In this document: positions 6,558-14,445 of the stretch, piece by piece
Layout: every line of letters begins with the position of its first letter
How positions within the stretch are numbered: the stretch's first letter is position 1
Source of the DNA: JAVBLQ01 sp031553435
Lineage (GTDB): Bacteria; Bacteroidota; Bacteroidia; Bacteroidales; Azobacteroidaceae
Length of the DNA: 35,331 nt
Direction of reading: 5' to 3'
Assembly (NCBI GenBank): GCA_031553435.1
Contig: JAVBLQ010000092.1
Coordinates: 1-35,331 of the forward strand
Translations under genes and position numbers: made by a program
Notes under the pieces: model-generated
Told to the model about the DNA's origin: nothing
What the model saw: only the letters and a program-made list of their open reading frames with translations
Database searches by the model: none

Positions 6558-7940
6558 ATGTTGACAGTAGAAAAAATCGGCGGAACTTCCATGTCTCAAT
6601 TCGGAGACTGCTTGAGAAATATTATTTTAGGAAATCGCACTCCGGAAAATATGTACAATCGTATTTTTGTGGTTTCGGCGTATAATAACGTAACTAACTG
6701 GCTTCTTGAACATAAGAAAACAGGAGAACCTGGTGTATATGCTAAATTCCTTCATAATGAGGATTACGGGCGGGCATTGGATGAATTGTATCATAAATTG
6801 GTAGCTATCAATAAAGATTTTGAACCAATAGGATTAAATCTGAAAGATGCCAATGAATTTGTACAACATCGTGTGGCTCAGGCAAAAACATATTTGAACT
6901 CAATGTACAAAGTGATTGCTTCCGGTTATGTGGAAAAGAGCAACATCTATCTGGCAGCCAGAGAAATCCTTGCATCGATTGGAGAAGCTCATTCTGCCTG
7001 GAATTCGGTTAACATTCTGCAAAATAATAAGATAAATGCTACTTTTATCGATTTGTGTGGTTTTAATGATAATGAACCGCTTACTATCGATGAACGTATT
7101 CACAAAGCTTTTGAAAAGATAGATTTTTCCAAAACTTTATGCATTGCTACGGGTTATACTAAAGGAACGGAAGGAATTATGCGCGCATTTGACCGGGGTT
7201 ATTCCGAAGTTACTTTTTGCAAAATTGCTGTTGATGTCAATGCTGATGAAGCGATTATACATAAAGAATTCCATTTGTCGAGTGCAGATCCCAAACTAGT
7301 AGGTGTTGATAACTCGATTCCGGTAGGACGTACTAATTTTATTATTGCCGATCAATTGGCAGATATAGGTATGGAAGCAATTCATCCCAAAGCTGCCAAA
7401 CCGCTTGAACTGGCCGGCATTGATATTCGTATCAAAAATACATTTGAACCGGAACATCCGGGAACGCTTATTTCAAGGAATTATGTCTCGCCCGAACCTA
7501 AAGTGGAAATTGTATCGGGAACTGATAAAGTGATCGCTTTTGAAATACACGATCCGATGATGGTTGGAGAAGTAGGCTATGATTTGCAAATTATGCAGGT
7601 TCTTCAAAGTTACGGTATCAGCTATATTCTTAAATCAACCAATGCTAACAGTATCACAATGGTTGCCTGGGATAAAACTCCTTTACAGGAAATGTTGAAC
7701 GAACTGAAAGAAAAATTTTATCAGGTTACAGTGAAACCTGTCGCTATTGTTTGTGCAATGGGAACAAATATCGCTCATCCCGGATTTTTGTATAAAGCGG
7801 CAAAAGCATTGAGTGATAATAATATCAATATTGAGTGTTTCGGACAATCCTTGCGTCAGGTTAATATGCAATTTGTAATAGATAGGGATGCCTATTCTCA
7901 GGCAGTTATTGCATTGAATGAGGCATTGTGTTGTAAATAA
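6558..7940 (+). CDS. aspartate kinase, KIGGTS (ectoine-type-like) class
   Basis: 460 residues. The N-terminus VEKIGGTSMSQF is a variant of the KFGGTS nucleotide/aspartate motif of amino-acid kinases. The kinase domain runs to about residue 300 (IATGYTKGTEGIMRAFDRGYS, EAIHPKAAKPLELAGIDIRI). Two ACT-type regions follow (IAFEIHDPMMVGEVGYDLQI and PVAIVCAMGTNIAHPGF), a possible site for allosteric control. It phosphorylates aspartate at the head of the aspartate-family pathway. The KIGGTSMS start resembles, from memory, the specialised kinase that accompanies ectoine genes; no ectABC genes are here. A second, canonical kinase (lysC) lies at 10957-12273. The gene stands alone with its own -7 element. 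Confidence 0.88.
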   Translation: MLTVEKIGGTSMSQFGDCLRNIILGNRTPENMYNRIFVVSAYNNVTNWLLEHKKTGEPGVYAKFLHNEDYGRALDELYHKLVAINKDFEPIGLNLKDANEFVQHRVAQAKTYLNSMYKVIASGYVEKSNIYLAAREILASIGEAHSAWNSVNILQNNKINATFIDLCGFNDNEPLTIDERIHKAFEKIDFSKTLCIATGYTKGTEGIMRAFDRGYSEVTFCKIAVDVNADEAIIHKEFHLSSADPKLVGVDNSIPVGRTNFIIADQLADIGMEAIHPKAAKPLELAGIDIRIKNTFEPEHPGTLISRNYVSPEPKVEIVSGTDKVIAFEIHDPMMVGEVGYDLQIMQVLQSYGISYILKSTNANSITMVAWDKTPLQEMLNELKEKFYQVTVKPVAIVCAMGTNIAHPGFLYKAAKALSDNNINIECFGQSLRQVNMQFVIDRDAYSQAVIALNEALCCK

Positions 7941-7949
7941 TAGTGCTAA

Positions 7950-8007
7950 GTGACGAGGTGATGAAGTGACTGAAATAGATTCACCTGTCACCCCTTCACT
8001 TTGTCAC
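7950..8007. repeat. GTGAC-word inverted repeat
   Basis: Arms of 21 nt, 7950-7970 and 7987-8007, pair at 16 of 21 positions around a 16-nt loop. Each arm repeats a GTGAC/GTGAT word. It fills most of the 82-nt gap between the aspartate kinase and the MarC-family gene, where it could terminate or attenuate transcription. Confidence 0.65.
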
Positions 8008-8022
8008 ATAAAATAATATGTT

Positions 8023-8610
8023 ATGAATTTCGATATCAGAGAACTTGCCAGCGCTTTCATTGTTCTGTTTGCAATCATTGATATATCCGGTTCAATACCG
8101 ATTATACTTGATTTGAAATCAAAAGGCAGGACTGTTCATCCGGAAAGAGCATCCTTGTATTCGTTTTTGATACTTTTGGCCTTTTTTTTTGTAGGTGATT
8201 GGATATTAGGGCTTTTCAATGTCGATATCAGCTCTTTCGCTATTGCCGGTTCTTTAGTCATATTTGTTGTAGCAGTGGAGATGACCTTTGGCATTGAAGT
8301 TTTTAAGTTGGATGGCCCAGGCGGAAGTGCAACCATTATTCCTATAGTCTTTCCTTTAATTGCAGGTCCGGCAGCATTTACCGCACTTCTTTCCATTAAA
8401 GCTGAATACAGTACGATAAATATTCTTTTAGCCTTATTGTTGAATATTCTGGTAGTTTATTTGGTACTTAAAAAAGTTGGAGTAGTCGGCAAGATATTCG
8501 GCCCCGGAGGAATTTATGTTTTAAGAAAATTCTTTGGGATTATCCTTCTTGCAATATCAGTAAAATTATTTATCAGTAATATTGCTATTTTGCTGCAAAC
8601 TTTAAAGTGA
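8023..8610 (+). CDS. MarC-family (UPF0056) integral membrane protein
   Basis: 195 residues, the family length. About six hydrophobic segments are visible. The family signatures are the N-terminal segment with IIDISGSIPIILDL (the usual form has DPxGxxP), and IPIVFPLIAGPAAFTALLSI in the middle. MarC proteins are inner-membrane proteins whose transport activity is not well established; the old multiple-antibiotic-resistance link has been doubted, so no substrate is given. It follows the aspartate kinase by 82 nt and converges with the glycosyltransferase gene; only 15 nt separate their stop codons. Confidence 0.9.
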   Translation: MNFDIRELASAFIVLFAIIDISGSIPIILDLKSKGRTVHPERASLYSFLILLAFFFVGDWILGLFNVDISSFAIAGSLVIFVVAVEMTFGIEVFKLDGPGGSATIIPIVFPLIAGPAAFTALLSIKAEYSTINILLALLLNILVVYLVLKKVGVVGKIFGPGGIYVLRKFFGIILLAISVKLFISNIAILLQTLK

Positions 8611-8631
8611 AGTGCCCTTTAGCCTTCACTT
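8605..8631. terminator. hairpin spanning two convergent stop codons
   Basis: AAGTGAAG (8605-8612) pairs perfectly with CTTCACTT (8624-8631) around an 11-nt loop. The stem contains the stop codons of both convergent genes (8608-8610 and 8626-8628). T-runs are weak on both sides, so it is a possible rather than certain bidirectional terminator. Confidence 0.5.
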
Positions 8632-9771
8632 ATTATTAAATGCTTGATATATGCGAAAATATACATTAAAAAGCATTTGTCCTAAATCTATCAATGGCAG
8701 TGTCCAATAGAAATTTTCTGTTTGTAATTTTTTAGCAGACTTGTTCATTACAATACCTTGTACAATCCATCTGAGTAAAATGAGTGATCCGCAAGCGCCG
8801 GCAATTATTGGCTGATTGAAGAAGATGATCAAATTAGCAACTGCAAATCCATAAAACATCCATTTGGAAAAAGCTTCTATATTCCAGAGAGTTACTGATT
8901 TTCCTTCATAATATTTCTTTGTGATGATTTGGCGGGTTTTCATTTCTTTCCATATCTGAAATGAGAAATCTACCATGTTTACAATGCTTTCATCCGAGAT
9001 TTCGACTTTGGTATTGACGTCATTAGCCGTTTCATTGATAAATAAATCGTCTTCTCCTGAATGAAGATTTAAGTGATTGCGATATCCGTTTGTATTGAAG
9101 AAAAGTTCTTTCCGGTAGGCCAGATTTCGGCCCACACCTCTGTATGGATTATCATTAATGGCTGACGAAAGGTATTGTAAACTGGTAAAAAGATTGTCGA
9201 ATGCGGCCAATTTGCCTATAAAATTTCTGCTTTTGGGCACTCCGCAAAAACCCAGTACAATTTCAGTTCTACCGGTAAAATTTCTTACCATAGATTTGAT
9301 CCAATCTTTGCTGATTGGTTTGCAATAGGCTTCGGTAAAGAGTAAAATATCATGTTTAGCTGCTTTTATTCCGATAGAAATAGCTAATTTTTTACGACTT
9401 TGGTGTTTCGCTTCTGATGGAGTATAAGTTTGATATAGATTAGGATACCTGGTTTCATACATACCTAATACCTGTTCACTCTCGTCAGATGAACCATCAT
9501 TGATGACAATTACCTGAAAATCAGGATAATCTTGTTCTAATATTTCCGGTAAATATTTTGATAAATTCTCGGATTCGTTTCTTGCACAGATAATAACAGA
9601 AACAGGAGGCTGCTCTGTTCCGGGATCGATTTCCCCTTTTTCTATAGCACTTTTGTAATGCCAGGGTTTGCTTAAATGATACAAATAGTAAAAAATTTGC
9701 ACAAAAAAGAAAAGTCCAAGGCAGGATAAGAGTCCGATTTCTATTTCTGAAAGTTCCATCATTGTTTTCAT
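8626..9771 (-). CDS. membrane-bound family 2 glycosyltransferase
   Basis: 381 residues. There is a membrane segment at about 11-31, a GT-A domain at about 56-270 (PPVSVIICARNE, then VINDGSSDE at 88-97), and hydrophobic segments at about 305-340 that would hold the enzyme at the cytoplasmic face of the inner membrane. GEDDLF at 239-244 is in the position of the acceptor-binding ED motif. The segment that usually carries the metal-binding DxD reads LLFTEAYC (144-150), with the aspartates missing. The sugar and product are unknown; an envelope glycan or glycolipid is likely. Its start lies 3 nt after the lysA stop, so it is the last gene of the operon. Confidence 0.88.
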   Translation of the reverse strand: MKTMMELSEIEIGLLSCLGLFFFVQIFYYLYHLSKPWHYKSAIEKGEIDPGTEQPPVSVIICARNESENLSKYLPEILEQDYPDFQVIVINDGSSDESEQVLGMYETRYPNLYQTYTPSEAKHQSRKKLAISIGIKAAKHDILLFTEAYCKPISKDWIKSMVRNFTGRTEIVLGFCGVPKSRNFIGKLAAFDNLFTSLQYLSSAINDNPYRGVGRNLAYRKELFFNTNGYRNHLNLHSGEDDLFINETANDVNTKVEISDESIVNMVDFSFQIWKEMKTRQIITKKYYEGKSVTLWNIEAFSKWMFYGFAVANLIIFFNQPIIAGACGSLILLRWIVQGIVMNKSAKKLQTENFYWTLPLIDLGQMLFNVYFRIYQAFNNK

Positions 9772-9774
9772 CTT

Positions 9775-10920
9775 TCAACTAAAGTATGCTTTAGGCAGTT
9801 TTCTGCAATTATATTGAGATGCCATCACCTCTCCGTAAGCTCCGGCTGAACGTAAAGCAATCAGATCTCCTCTTCTTACTTTGTTCAGGGAGGCTGTGCC
9901 GAAACTGTCGGATGATTCGCAAATGGGTCCGACTACATCATATGTTTCTTCTGTTTCTTCAGAAGTGATGTTTTCTATTTTATGATAGGCATCGTAAAGT
10001 GCGGGGCGAATTAATTCCGTGAATCCGGCATCGACAATCGCAAATTTCTTGGCAGTTCCTTCTTTTACATATAACACTTTGGTTATCAAAGAACCACATT
10101 GTCCGACAATAGACCTTCCCGGTTCAAAATGAATTTTTTGTCCCGGCATCGGTTGGAAATATTTGTCGAACAGAGCAAAATAGGATTCAAAATCGGGGAT
10201 CGGATTTTCATCCGGATTTTCATAATCGATTCCTAATCCTCCTCCGAAATTGATATGCTCAATATGGATATTCAGCTTTTCCAGTTGTTGAAGGATTTCC
10301 ATCATTCTTGCACAAGATTCCCGGAATGAGGTTAATTCCGTAATCTGTGATCCGATGTGGAAATGAATGCCTTTCAATTGAATATTGGAAAGATTTTTGA
10401 CAGCATCCAATACCGATTCCAAATGACCTAAATTGATTCCGAATTTATTTTCCTGTAGTCCGGTGGTGATATAATGATGCGTATGAGCATCGATTTCCGG
10501 ATTGATTCTGAGGGCAATAGTCGCTATTTTCCCTTTTGCATGGGCTAATTGATTGATAATTTCTATCTCGGCTAATGATTCGGCATTGAAACAAAAAATA
10601 TCATTATCCAGTCCGAGGTTTATTTCCCAATCAGCTTTTCCGACTCCTGCAAAAACAATTTTCTTCGGAGAAAATCCTGCATTCAATGCGGCATTGATTT
10701 CACCTCCGCTCACACAGTCGGCGCCTAAACCAAATCCTTCAATAATAGATAATATTTGAGGATTGGCATTTGCTTTGACTGCATAGTGAATGGAATAACC
10801 GTATTTTCCGGATTCAGTTTTGACTTTCTCAAGTGTTTCGTTTAAGACTTCAGTATCGTAAAAATAAAATGGTGTTTCTATTTCTTGAAGTTTATTGATT
10901 GGAAAAATTCCCTTTGACAT
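9775..10920 (-). CDS. lysA: diaminopimelate decarboxylase
   Basis: 381 residues, a short form common in Bacteroidetes. It decarboxylates meso-diaminopimelate to lysine. The pyridoxal-phosphate lysine is K49 (HYAVKANANP). The fold-III phosphate-binding glycine loops are seen as INFGGGLGIDY, and the region EPGRSIVGQCG marks the second domain. CESSDSF near residue 333 carries the cysteine that contributes to the active site across the dimer. It lies 36 nt after lysC and 3 nt before the glycosyltransferase gene, so the first and last dedicated lysine steps are encoded together. Confidence 0.95.
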   Translation of the reverse strand: MSKGIFPINKLQEIETPFYFYDTEVLNETLEKVKTESGKYGYSIHYAVKANANPQILSIIEGFGLGADCVSGGEINAALNAGFSPKKIVFAGVGKADWEINLGLDNDIFCFNAESLAEIEIINQLAHAKGKIATIALRINPEIDAHTHHYITTGLQENKFGINLGHLESVLDAVKNLSNIQLKGIHFHIGSQITELTSFRESCARMMEILQQLEKLNIHIEHINFGGGLGIDYENPDENPIPDFESYFALFDKYFQPMPGQKIHFEPGRSIVGQCGSLITKVLYVKEGTAKKFAIVDAGFTELIRPALYDAYHKIENITSEETEETYDVVGPICESSDSFGTASLNKVRRGDLIALRSAGAYGEVMASQYNCRKLPKAYFS

Positions 10921-10926
10921 AAATGA

Positions 10927-10955
10927 GTTATACGTTTTTAAGTTGTACGTTTTAC
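10927..10955. repeat. heptad-unit repeat, half copy in the lysC-lysA gap
   Basis: Units GTTATAC, GTTTTTAA, GTTGTAC, GTTTTAC fill the 36-nt gap between lysC and lysA. The units are the same type as in the full copies at 863-941 and 6126-6211, but without the core and second arm. Confidence 0.7.
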
Positions 10956-10956
10956 G

Positions 10957-12273
10957 TTAATTTCCAAAAAGATGATTACTTAAACTTTGTAACGCTTTTT
11001 GTTTATCATTTGTTTTGATGAGGAAAGAAATGTTGTAATTGCTTCCTCCGTATGAAATCATTCTGACGGGCACATCCTTCATTGCATCCAATGCTTTGGC
11101 CTCAAAACCAACATTTTCCCAGGTAAGATCACCTACAATACAAATGATGGTCATTTCTTTTTCGATGGAAACCGTACCGAATTTTTTTAGATCGTCTACA
11201 ATCTGAGAAAGATTTTTTTCATTGTCTATGGTTACAGAGACTCCAACTTCTGAAGTTGTAACCATATCGATGGGCGTTTGATAATTTTCGAAGATTTCGA
11301 ATACTTTGCGCAAAAATCCATAGGCTAATAACATTCTGCCGGATTTTATTTTGATAACTGTGATATTATCTTTGGCGGCGACAGCTTTGATTTTGCCTTG
11401 TTCTGTCTGATTGGAAATTAACGTACCTGCGGTTTCCGGTTCCATTATATTCAATAACCTGACAGGAATATTAGCTAATTTGGCTGGTAAAATACAAGTC
11501 GGATGTAAGATTTTTGCTCCGAAATATGCTAATTCGGCTGCTTCTTCGAAATGCAGGTTACGGATAGGAGCTGTATTATTTACATACCTGGGGTCATTGT
11601 TGTGCATTCCGTCTATGTTCGTCCATATCTGGATCTCTTCGGCATTGATGGCTGCACCGATCAGGGAAGCAGTATAATCGCTTCCTCCTCTTTGCAGATT
11701 GTCGATTTCTCCGTATGCATTTTTGCAAATGTAACCTTGAGTTACATATATATCTTTATCGGGGTGTAGATTCAATTGATTCAGTAATTTTTCTCTGATG
11801 TATTGTGGATCCGGCTCCGAATTTTTGTCTGTTCTCATAAATTCCAATGCAGGGAGTAGTACTGATTGAGCATTTTTTTCTTTCAGACAAAGTTCGAGCA
11901 TGGAAGATGAAATCATTTCTCCCTGAGCCAGAATCACTTTTTCTTCAAATAAAGTAAATAAATCTTTGGAAAAAGAACGGATATAATCAAAATGAGATTT
12001 GATGATATCAATAGCCTGTTCTTTGTACTCCTCTGAGGAATATAAGTCTTCGGTGTACTGAAAATATTGTAGTTCCAGTTGACTGATCATTTCATTGGCG
12101 CCATCTGGATTTTTTTTATACAGATAATCCGATATTTCAATTAAGGAATTAGTCGTTCCTGAAATGGCGGATACAACGACAATTTTTTTTTGTCCGTTGC
12201 AGATCATTTCAACAACACGTTTCATTCTTTCAGCAGAATTGATTGACGTACCTCCAAATTTTAATACTTTCAT
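10957..12273 (-). CDS. lysC: aspartate kinase (monofunctional, lysine-pathway)
   Basis: 438 residues. KFGGTS at 4-9 is the canonical kinase motif; RGGSDYTASLIGAA and AYFGAKILHPTCILPA complete the kinase domain (about 1-270). Two ACT domains follow (NITVIKIKSGRML and TIICIVGDLTWENVGF), which usually give feedback control by lysine or threonine. There is no fused homoserine dehydrogenase. It lies directly upstream of lysA, which points to lysine/diaminopimelate synthesis. A -7 element 44 nt upstream may give it a promoter separate from the his genes. No lysine riboswitch is possible in the 61-nt gap. Confidence 0.95.
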   Translation of the reverse strand: MKVLKFGGTSINSAERMKRVVEMICNGQKKIVVVSAISGTTNSLIEISDYLYKKNPDGANEMISQLELQYFQYTEDLYSSEEYKEQAIDIIKSHFDYIRSFSKDLFTLFEEKVILAQGEMISSSMLELCLKEKNAQSVLLPALEFMRTDKNSEPDPQYIREKLLNQLNLHPDKDIYVTQGYICKNAYGEIDNLQRGGSDYTASLIGAAINAEEIQIWTNIDGMHNNDPRYVNNTAPIRNLHFEEAAELAYFGAKILHPTCILPAKLANIPVRLLNIMEPETAGTLISNQTEQGKIKAVAAKDNITVIKIKSGRMLLAYGFLRKVFEIFENYQTPIDMVTTSEVGVSVTIDNEKNLSQIVDDLKKFGTVSIEKEMTIICIVGDLTWENVGFEAKALDAMKDVPVRMISYGGSNYNISFLIKTNDKQKALQSLSNHLFGN

Positions 12274-12316
12274 TTTATTTTGATAAATTTAAGATGTATC
12301 CGGATGAAAACTTGCA

Positions 12317-12324
12317 CAAAGTTA
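12317..12324 (-). promoter_or_regulatory. candidate internal -7 element before lysC
   Basis: On the minus strand TAACTTTG matches TAnnTTTG, 43 nt before the lysC start and overlapping the end region of ftsE. No TTTG at -33 spacing was found. Confidence 0.4.
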
Positions 12325-12334
12325 GAAAATGTTT

Positions 12335-13009
12335 TTATAAGTTATGGTCGCTTAAAATACCATTCTCGCATTTTTTTATTTTTCCCGGAAAATTTTGAAC
12401 CAGATGATAATTGTGCGTACTCATGATTACGGTTGTCCCGTTGTTACAAATATTATGCAGTAACTGAAGAATCTGATGGCTTGTTTCCGGATCCAGATTG
12501 CCGGTTGGCTCATCTGCCAGAATCAGTTTGGGTGAATTTAATAAAGCCCGGGCAATCACGATTCGTTGCTGTTCTCCGCCGGAAAGTTCATGAGGCATTT
12601 TATATCCTTTATTGTCCATGTGTACCTGGGAAAGTACTTCAGAAATCCTTTTTTTAATATCGATTTTCTTTTTCCATCCTGTTGCCCGTAAAACGAAAGA
12701 AAGGTTTCTTTCCACACTTCTGTCTGTCAGTAATTGAAAATCCTGAAATACGATTCCTATATTTCTTCTTAAATAGGGAATTTCTTTTTGTTTTATTTTT
12801 TTCAGGTTGTAATTCAATACGGTTCCTTCTCCTTTGGAAAAAGGAATTTCGCAATAGAGACTTTTGAGTAAAGTGGATTTTCCGGATCCGACTTTCCCAA
12901 TGATGTATAGGAATTCACCTTTGGGTAATTGAAAACTGACGTTTTTCAGAATGATATTTTCATTCCTGCAGATTTCAACATTTTCGTAATTGATGATCAG
13001 ATCTTCCAT
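12335..13009 (-). CDS. ftsE: FtsE-like ABC transporter ATPase
   Basis: 224 residues, the usual length. Walker A is GKVGSGKST (38-46), the signature is LSGGEQQR, and Walker B with D-loop is LILADEPTGNLD. The FDFQLLTDRSVERNL-like segment (here VFQDFQLL) is typical of the FtsE branch. FtsE with the membrane protein FtsX controls peptidoglycan hydrolases at division from the cytoplasmic side of the inner membrane. No ftsX is adjacent. It sits between hisIE (27 nt) and lysC (61 nt), in an operon otherwise devoted to amino-acid synthesis. A related ATPase of the LolD/MacB branch is possible but fits less well. Confidence 0.85.
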   Translation of the reverse strand: MEDLIINYENVEICRNENIILKNVSFQLPKGEFLYIIGKVGSGKSTLLKSLYCEIPFSKGEGTVLNYNLKKIKQKEIPYLRRNIGIVFQDFQLLTDRSVERNLSFVLRATGWKKKIDIKKRISEVLSQVHMDNKGYKMPHELSGGEQQRIVIARALLNSPKLILADEPTGNLDPETSHQILQLLHNICNNGTTVIMSTHNYHLVQNFPGKIKKCENGILSDHNL

Positions 13010-13036
13010 GCTTTGCGTTTTAACGTAAAAACTTTT

Positions 13037-13633
13037 CTATTCTTTATGCCTTTTTTTCAGCTCCTTAACCAGGTCTTCAATTCTGAAACCTTTGTAAGTA
13101 AGTAATACTATGAGATGATAGAGTAAATCGGAGGCTTCGTACAATAATTTATCATCGTCATTGTTGATGGCTTCGATTACTGTCTCTACAGCTTCCTCTC
13201 CTACTTTTTGTGCAATACGGTTTACTCCTCTGCTAAACAAAGAAGTGGTATATGAATTTTCCGGCATTTCCTGGCGACGACGCGCAATAAAATCTTGCAG
13301 GTATTTAAGGAACATGATTTCTTCTTCATTTTTTTCATTGAAGCAAGTATCATTTCCGGTGTGACAAACAGGACCGATAGGATTTACTTTGATTAAGAGG
13401 GTATCCAAATCGCAATCTTCATAAATATTGATAACTTGTAGAAAATTTCCACTTGTTTCTCCTTTTGTCCAAAGTCTGTTTTTACTTCTGCTGAAGAAAG
13501 TAACCTTGCCTGTCTTTTTTGTTTGCTCTAAAGCTTCTTCATTCATATATCCCAACATGAGCACTTTGTTGGTTTTATCGTCTTGTATGATAGCCGGAAT
13601 CAATCCGCCGGATTTATTGAAATCTAAGTTCAT
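13037..13633 (-). CDS. hisIE: bifunctional phosphoribosyl-AMP cyclohydrolase / phosphoribosyl-ATP pyrophosphatase
   Basis: 198 residues. The HisI domain (about 1-105) contains LMLGYMNEEALEQT, SRSKNRLWTKGETSGN and the metal-binding cysteines in DCDLDTL and PVCHTGNDTCF. The HisE domain (about 110-198) contains NRIAQKVGEEAVETVIEA, the helical pyrophosphatase motif. It carries out steps 2 and 3 of histidine synthesis. It is the last his gene of the cluster, 37 nt after hisF; four heptad units fill that gap. Confidence 0.96.
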   Translation of the reverse strand: MNLDFNKSGGLIPAIIQDDKTNKVLMLGYMNEEALEQTKKTGKVTFFSRSKNRLWTKGETSGNFLQVINIYEDCDLDTLLIKVNPIGPVCHTGNDTCFNEKNEEEIMFLKYLQDFIARRRQEMPENSYTTSLFSRGVNRIAQKVGEEAVETVIEAINNDDDKLLYEASDLLYHLIVLLTYKGFRIEDLVKELKKRHKE

Positions 13634-13640
13634 ATTTTTA

Positions 13641-13668
13641 GTTACGAGTTACAAGTTACGAGTTGTGA
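13641..13668. repeat. four tandem heptad units in the hisF-hisIE gap
   Basis: GTTACGA, GTTACAA, GTTACGA, GTTGTGA occur in exact 7-bp register and occupy most of the 37-nt gap between the hisF stop and the hisIE start. Confidence 0.7.
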
Positions 13669-13670
13669 AT

Positions 13671-14423
13671 TTATCGCACAACTATTCCTTCTTTTTTCAG
13701 ATATGTTTTTAATTCATTGATGCTTATTTCTCCGAAATGGAAAACACTGGCGGCTAATGCTGCATCGGCTTTTCCCAGAGTAAAGGCATCTTTGAAGTGT
13801 TCCATATTTCCTGCGCCTCCGGATGCAATGACCGGAATGTTCAGTGTGTCGGATAATCGAGCCAATGCTTCATTCGGATATCCGGTTTTGACACCGTCAT
13901 GGCTCATGCTGGTGAATAATATTTCTCCGGCTCCCAGATTTTCGGCTTCTTTGGCCCATGAAAGCAAGCGGTATTCCGTAGGAATTCTTCCTCCATTGAG
14001 ATAACAGATCCATTCATTATTTTCAAATTTGGCATCTATGGCAACTACACAAACCTGGCTGCCGAAATTTTGGGCAATGTCTTTGATTAGTTGCGGATTT
14101 CTGATGGCAGCCGAATTGATCGATACTTTGTCGGCTCCGGCATTCAATAAAATATCCACATCTTTTAATTCATTGATTCCTCCTCCAACGGTAAATGGAA
14201 TACTGATATTGGCAGCTACATTTTTTACCATATCCACAAAGGTTTTTCTTCCTTCATGGGATGCGGTAATGTCGAGAAAAACCAACTCATCGGCTCCTTG
14301 TTCACTATATTGTGCTCCTAATTCGACAGGATCTCCCGCATCCCGGAAGTTGACGAAATTAATGCCTTTGACGGTTTTACCATCTTTTACATCGAGACAG
14401 GGAATGATTCTTTTTGCTAACAT
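13671..14423 (-). CDS. hisF: imidazole glycerol phosphate synthase, cyclase subunit
   Basis: 250 residues, the standard length. LAKRIIPCLDVKDGKTVKG at the N-terminus carries the catalytic D11, and AIDAKFEN the catalytic D130. Half-barrel phosphate sites are seen as TVGGGI and IASGGAG. With HisH it converts PRFAR and ammonia to imidazole glycerol phosphate and AICAR. hisA lies 22 nt upstream. The 22-nt gap is also made of TTTTC/CAATT-like words. Confidence 0.97.
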   Translation of the reverse strand: MLAKRIIPCLDVKDGKTVKGINFVNFRDAGDPVELGAQYSEQGADELVFLDITASHEGRKTFVDMVKNVAANISIPFTVGGGINELKDVDILLNAGADKVSINSAAIRNPQLIKDIAQNFGSQVCVVAIDAKFENNEWICYLNGGRIPTEYRLLSWAKEAENLGAGEILFTSMSHDGVKTGYPNEALARLSDTLNIPVIASGGAGNMEHFKDAFTLGKADAALAASVFHFGEISINELKTYLKKEGIVVR

Positions 14424-14445
14424 CTTCTTAATCAGTTTTCCATTT

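Noticed and set aside
12274..12334. Lysine riboswitch before lysC
   Set aside because: The gap is only 61 nt, too short for the lysine riboswitch fold, and I see no such pattern.
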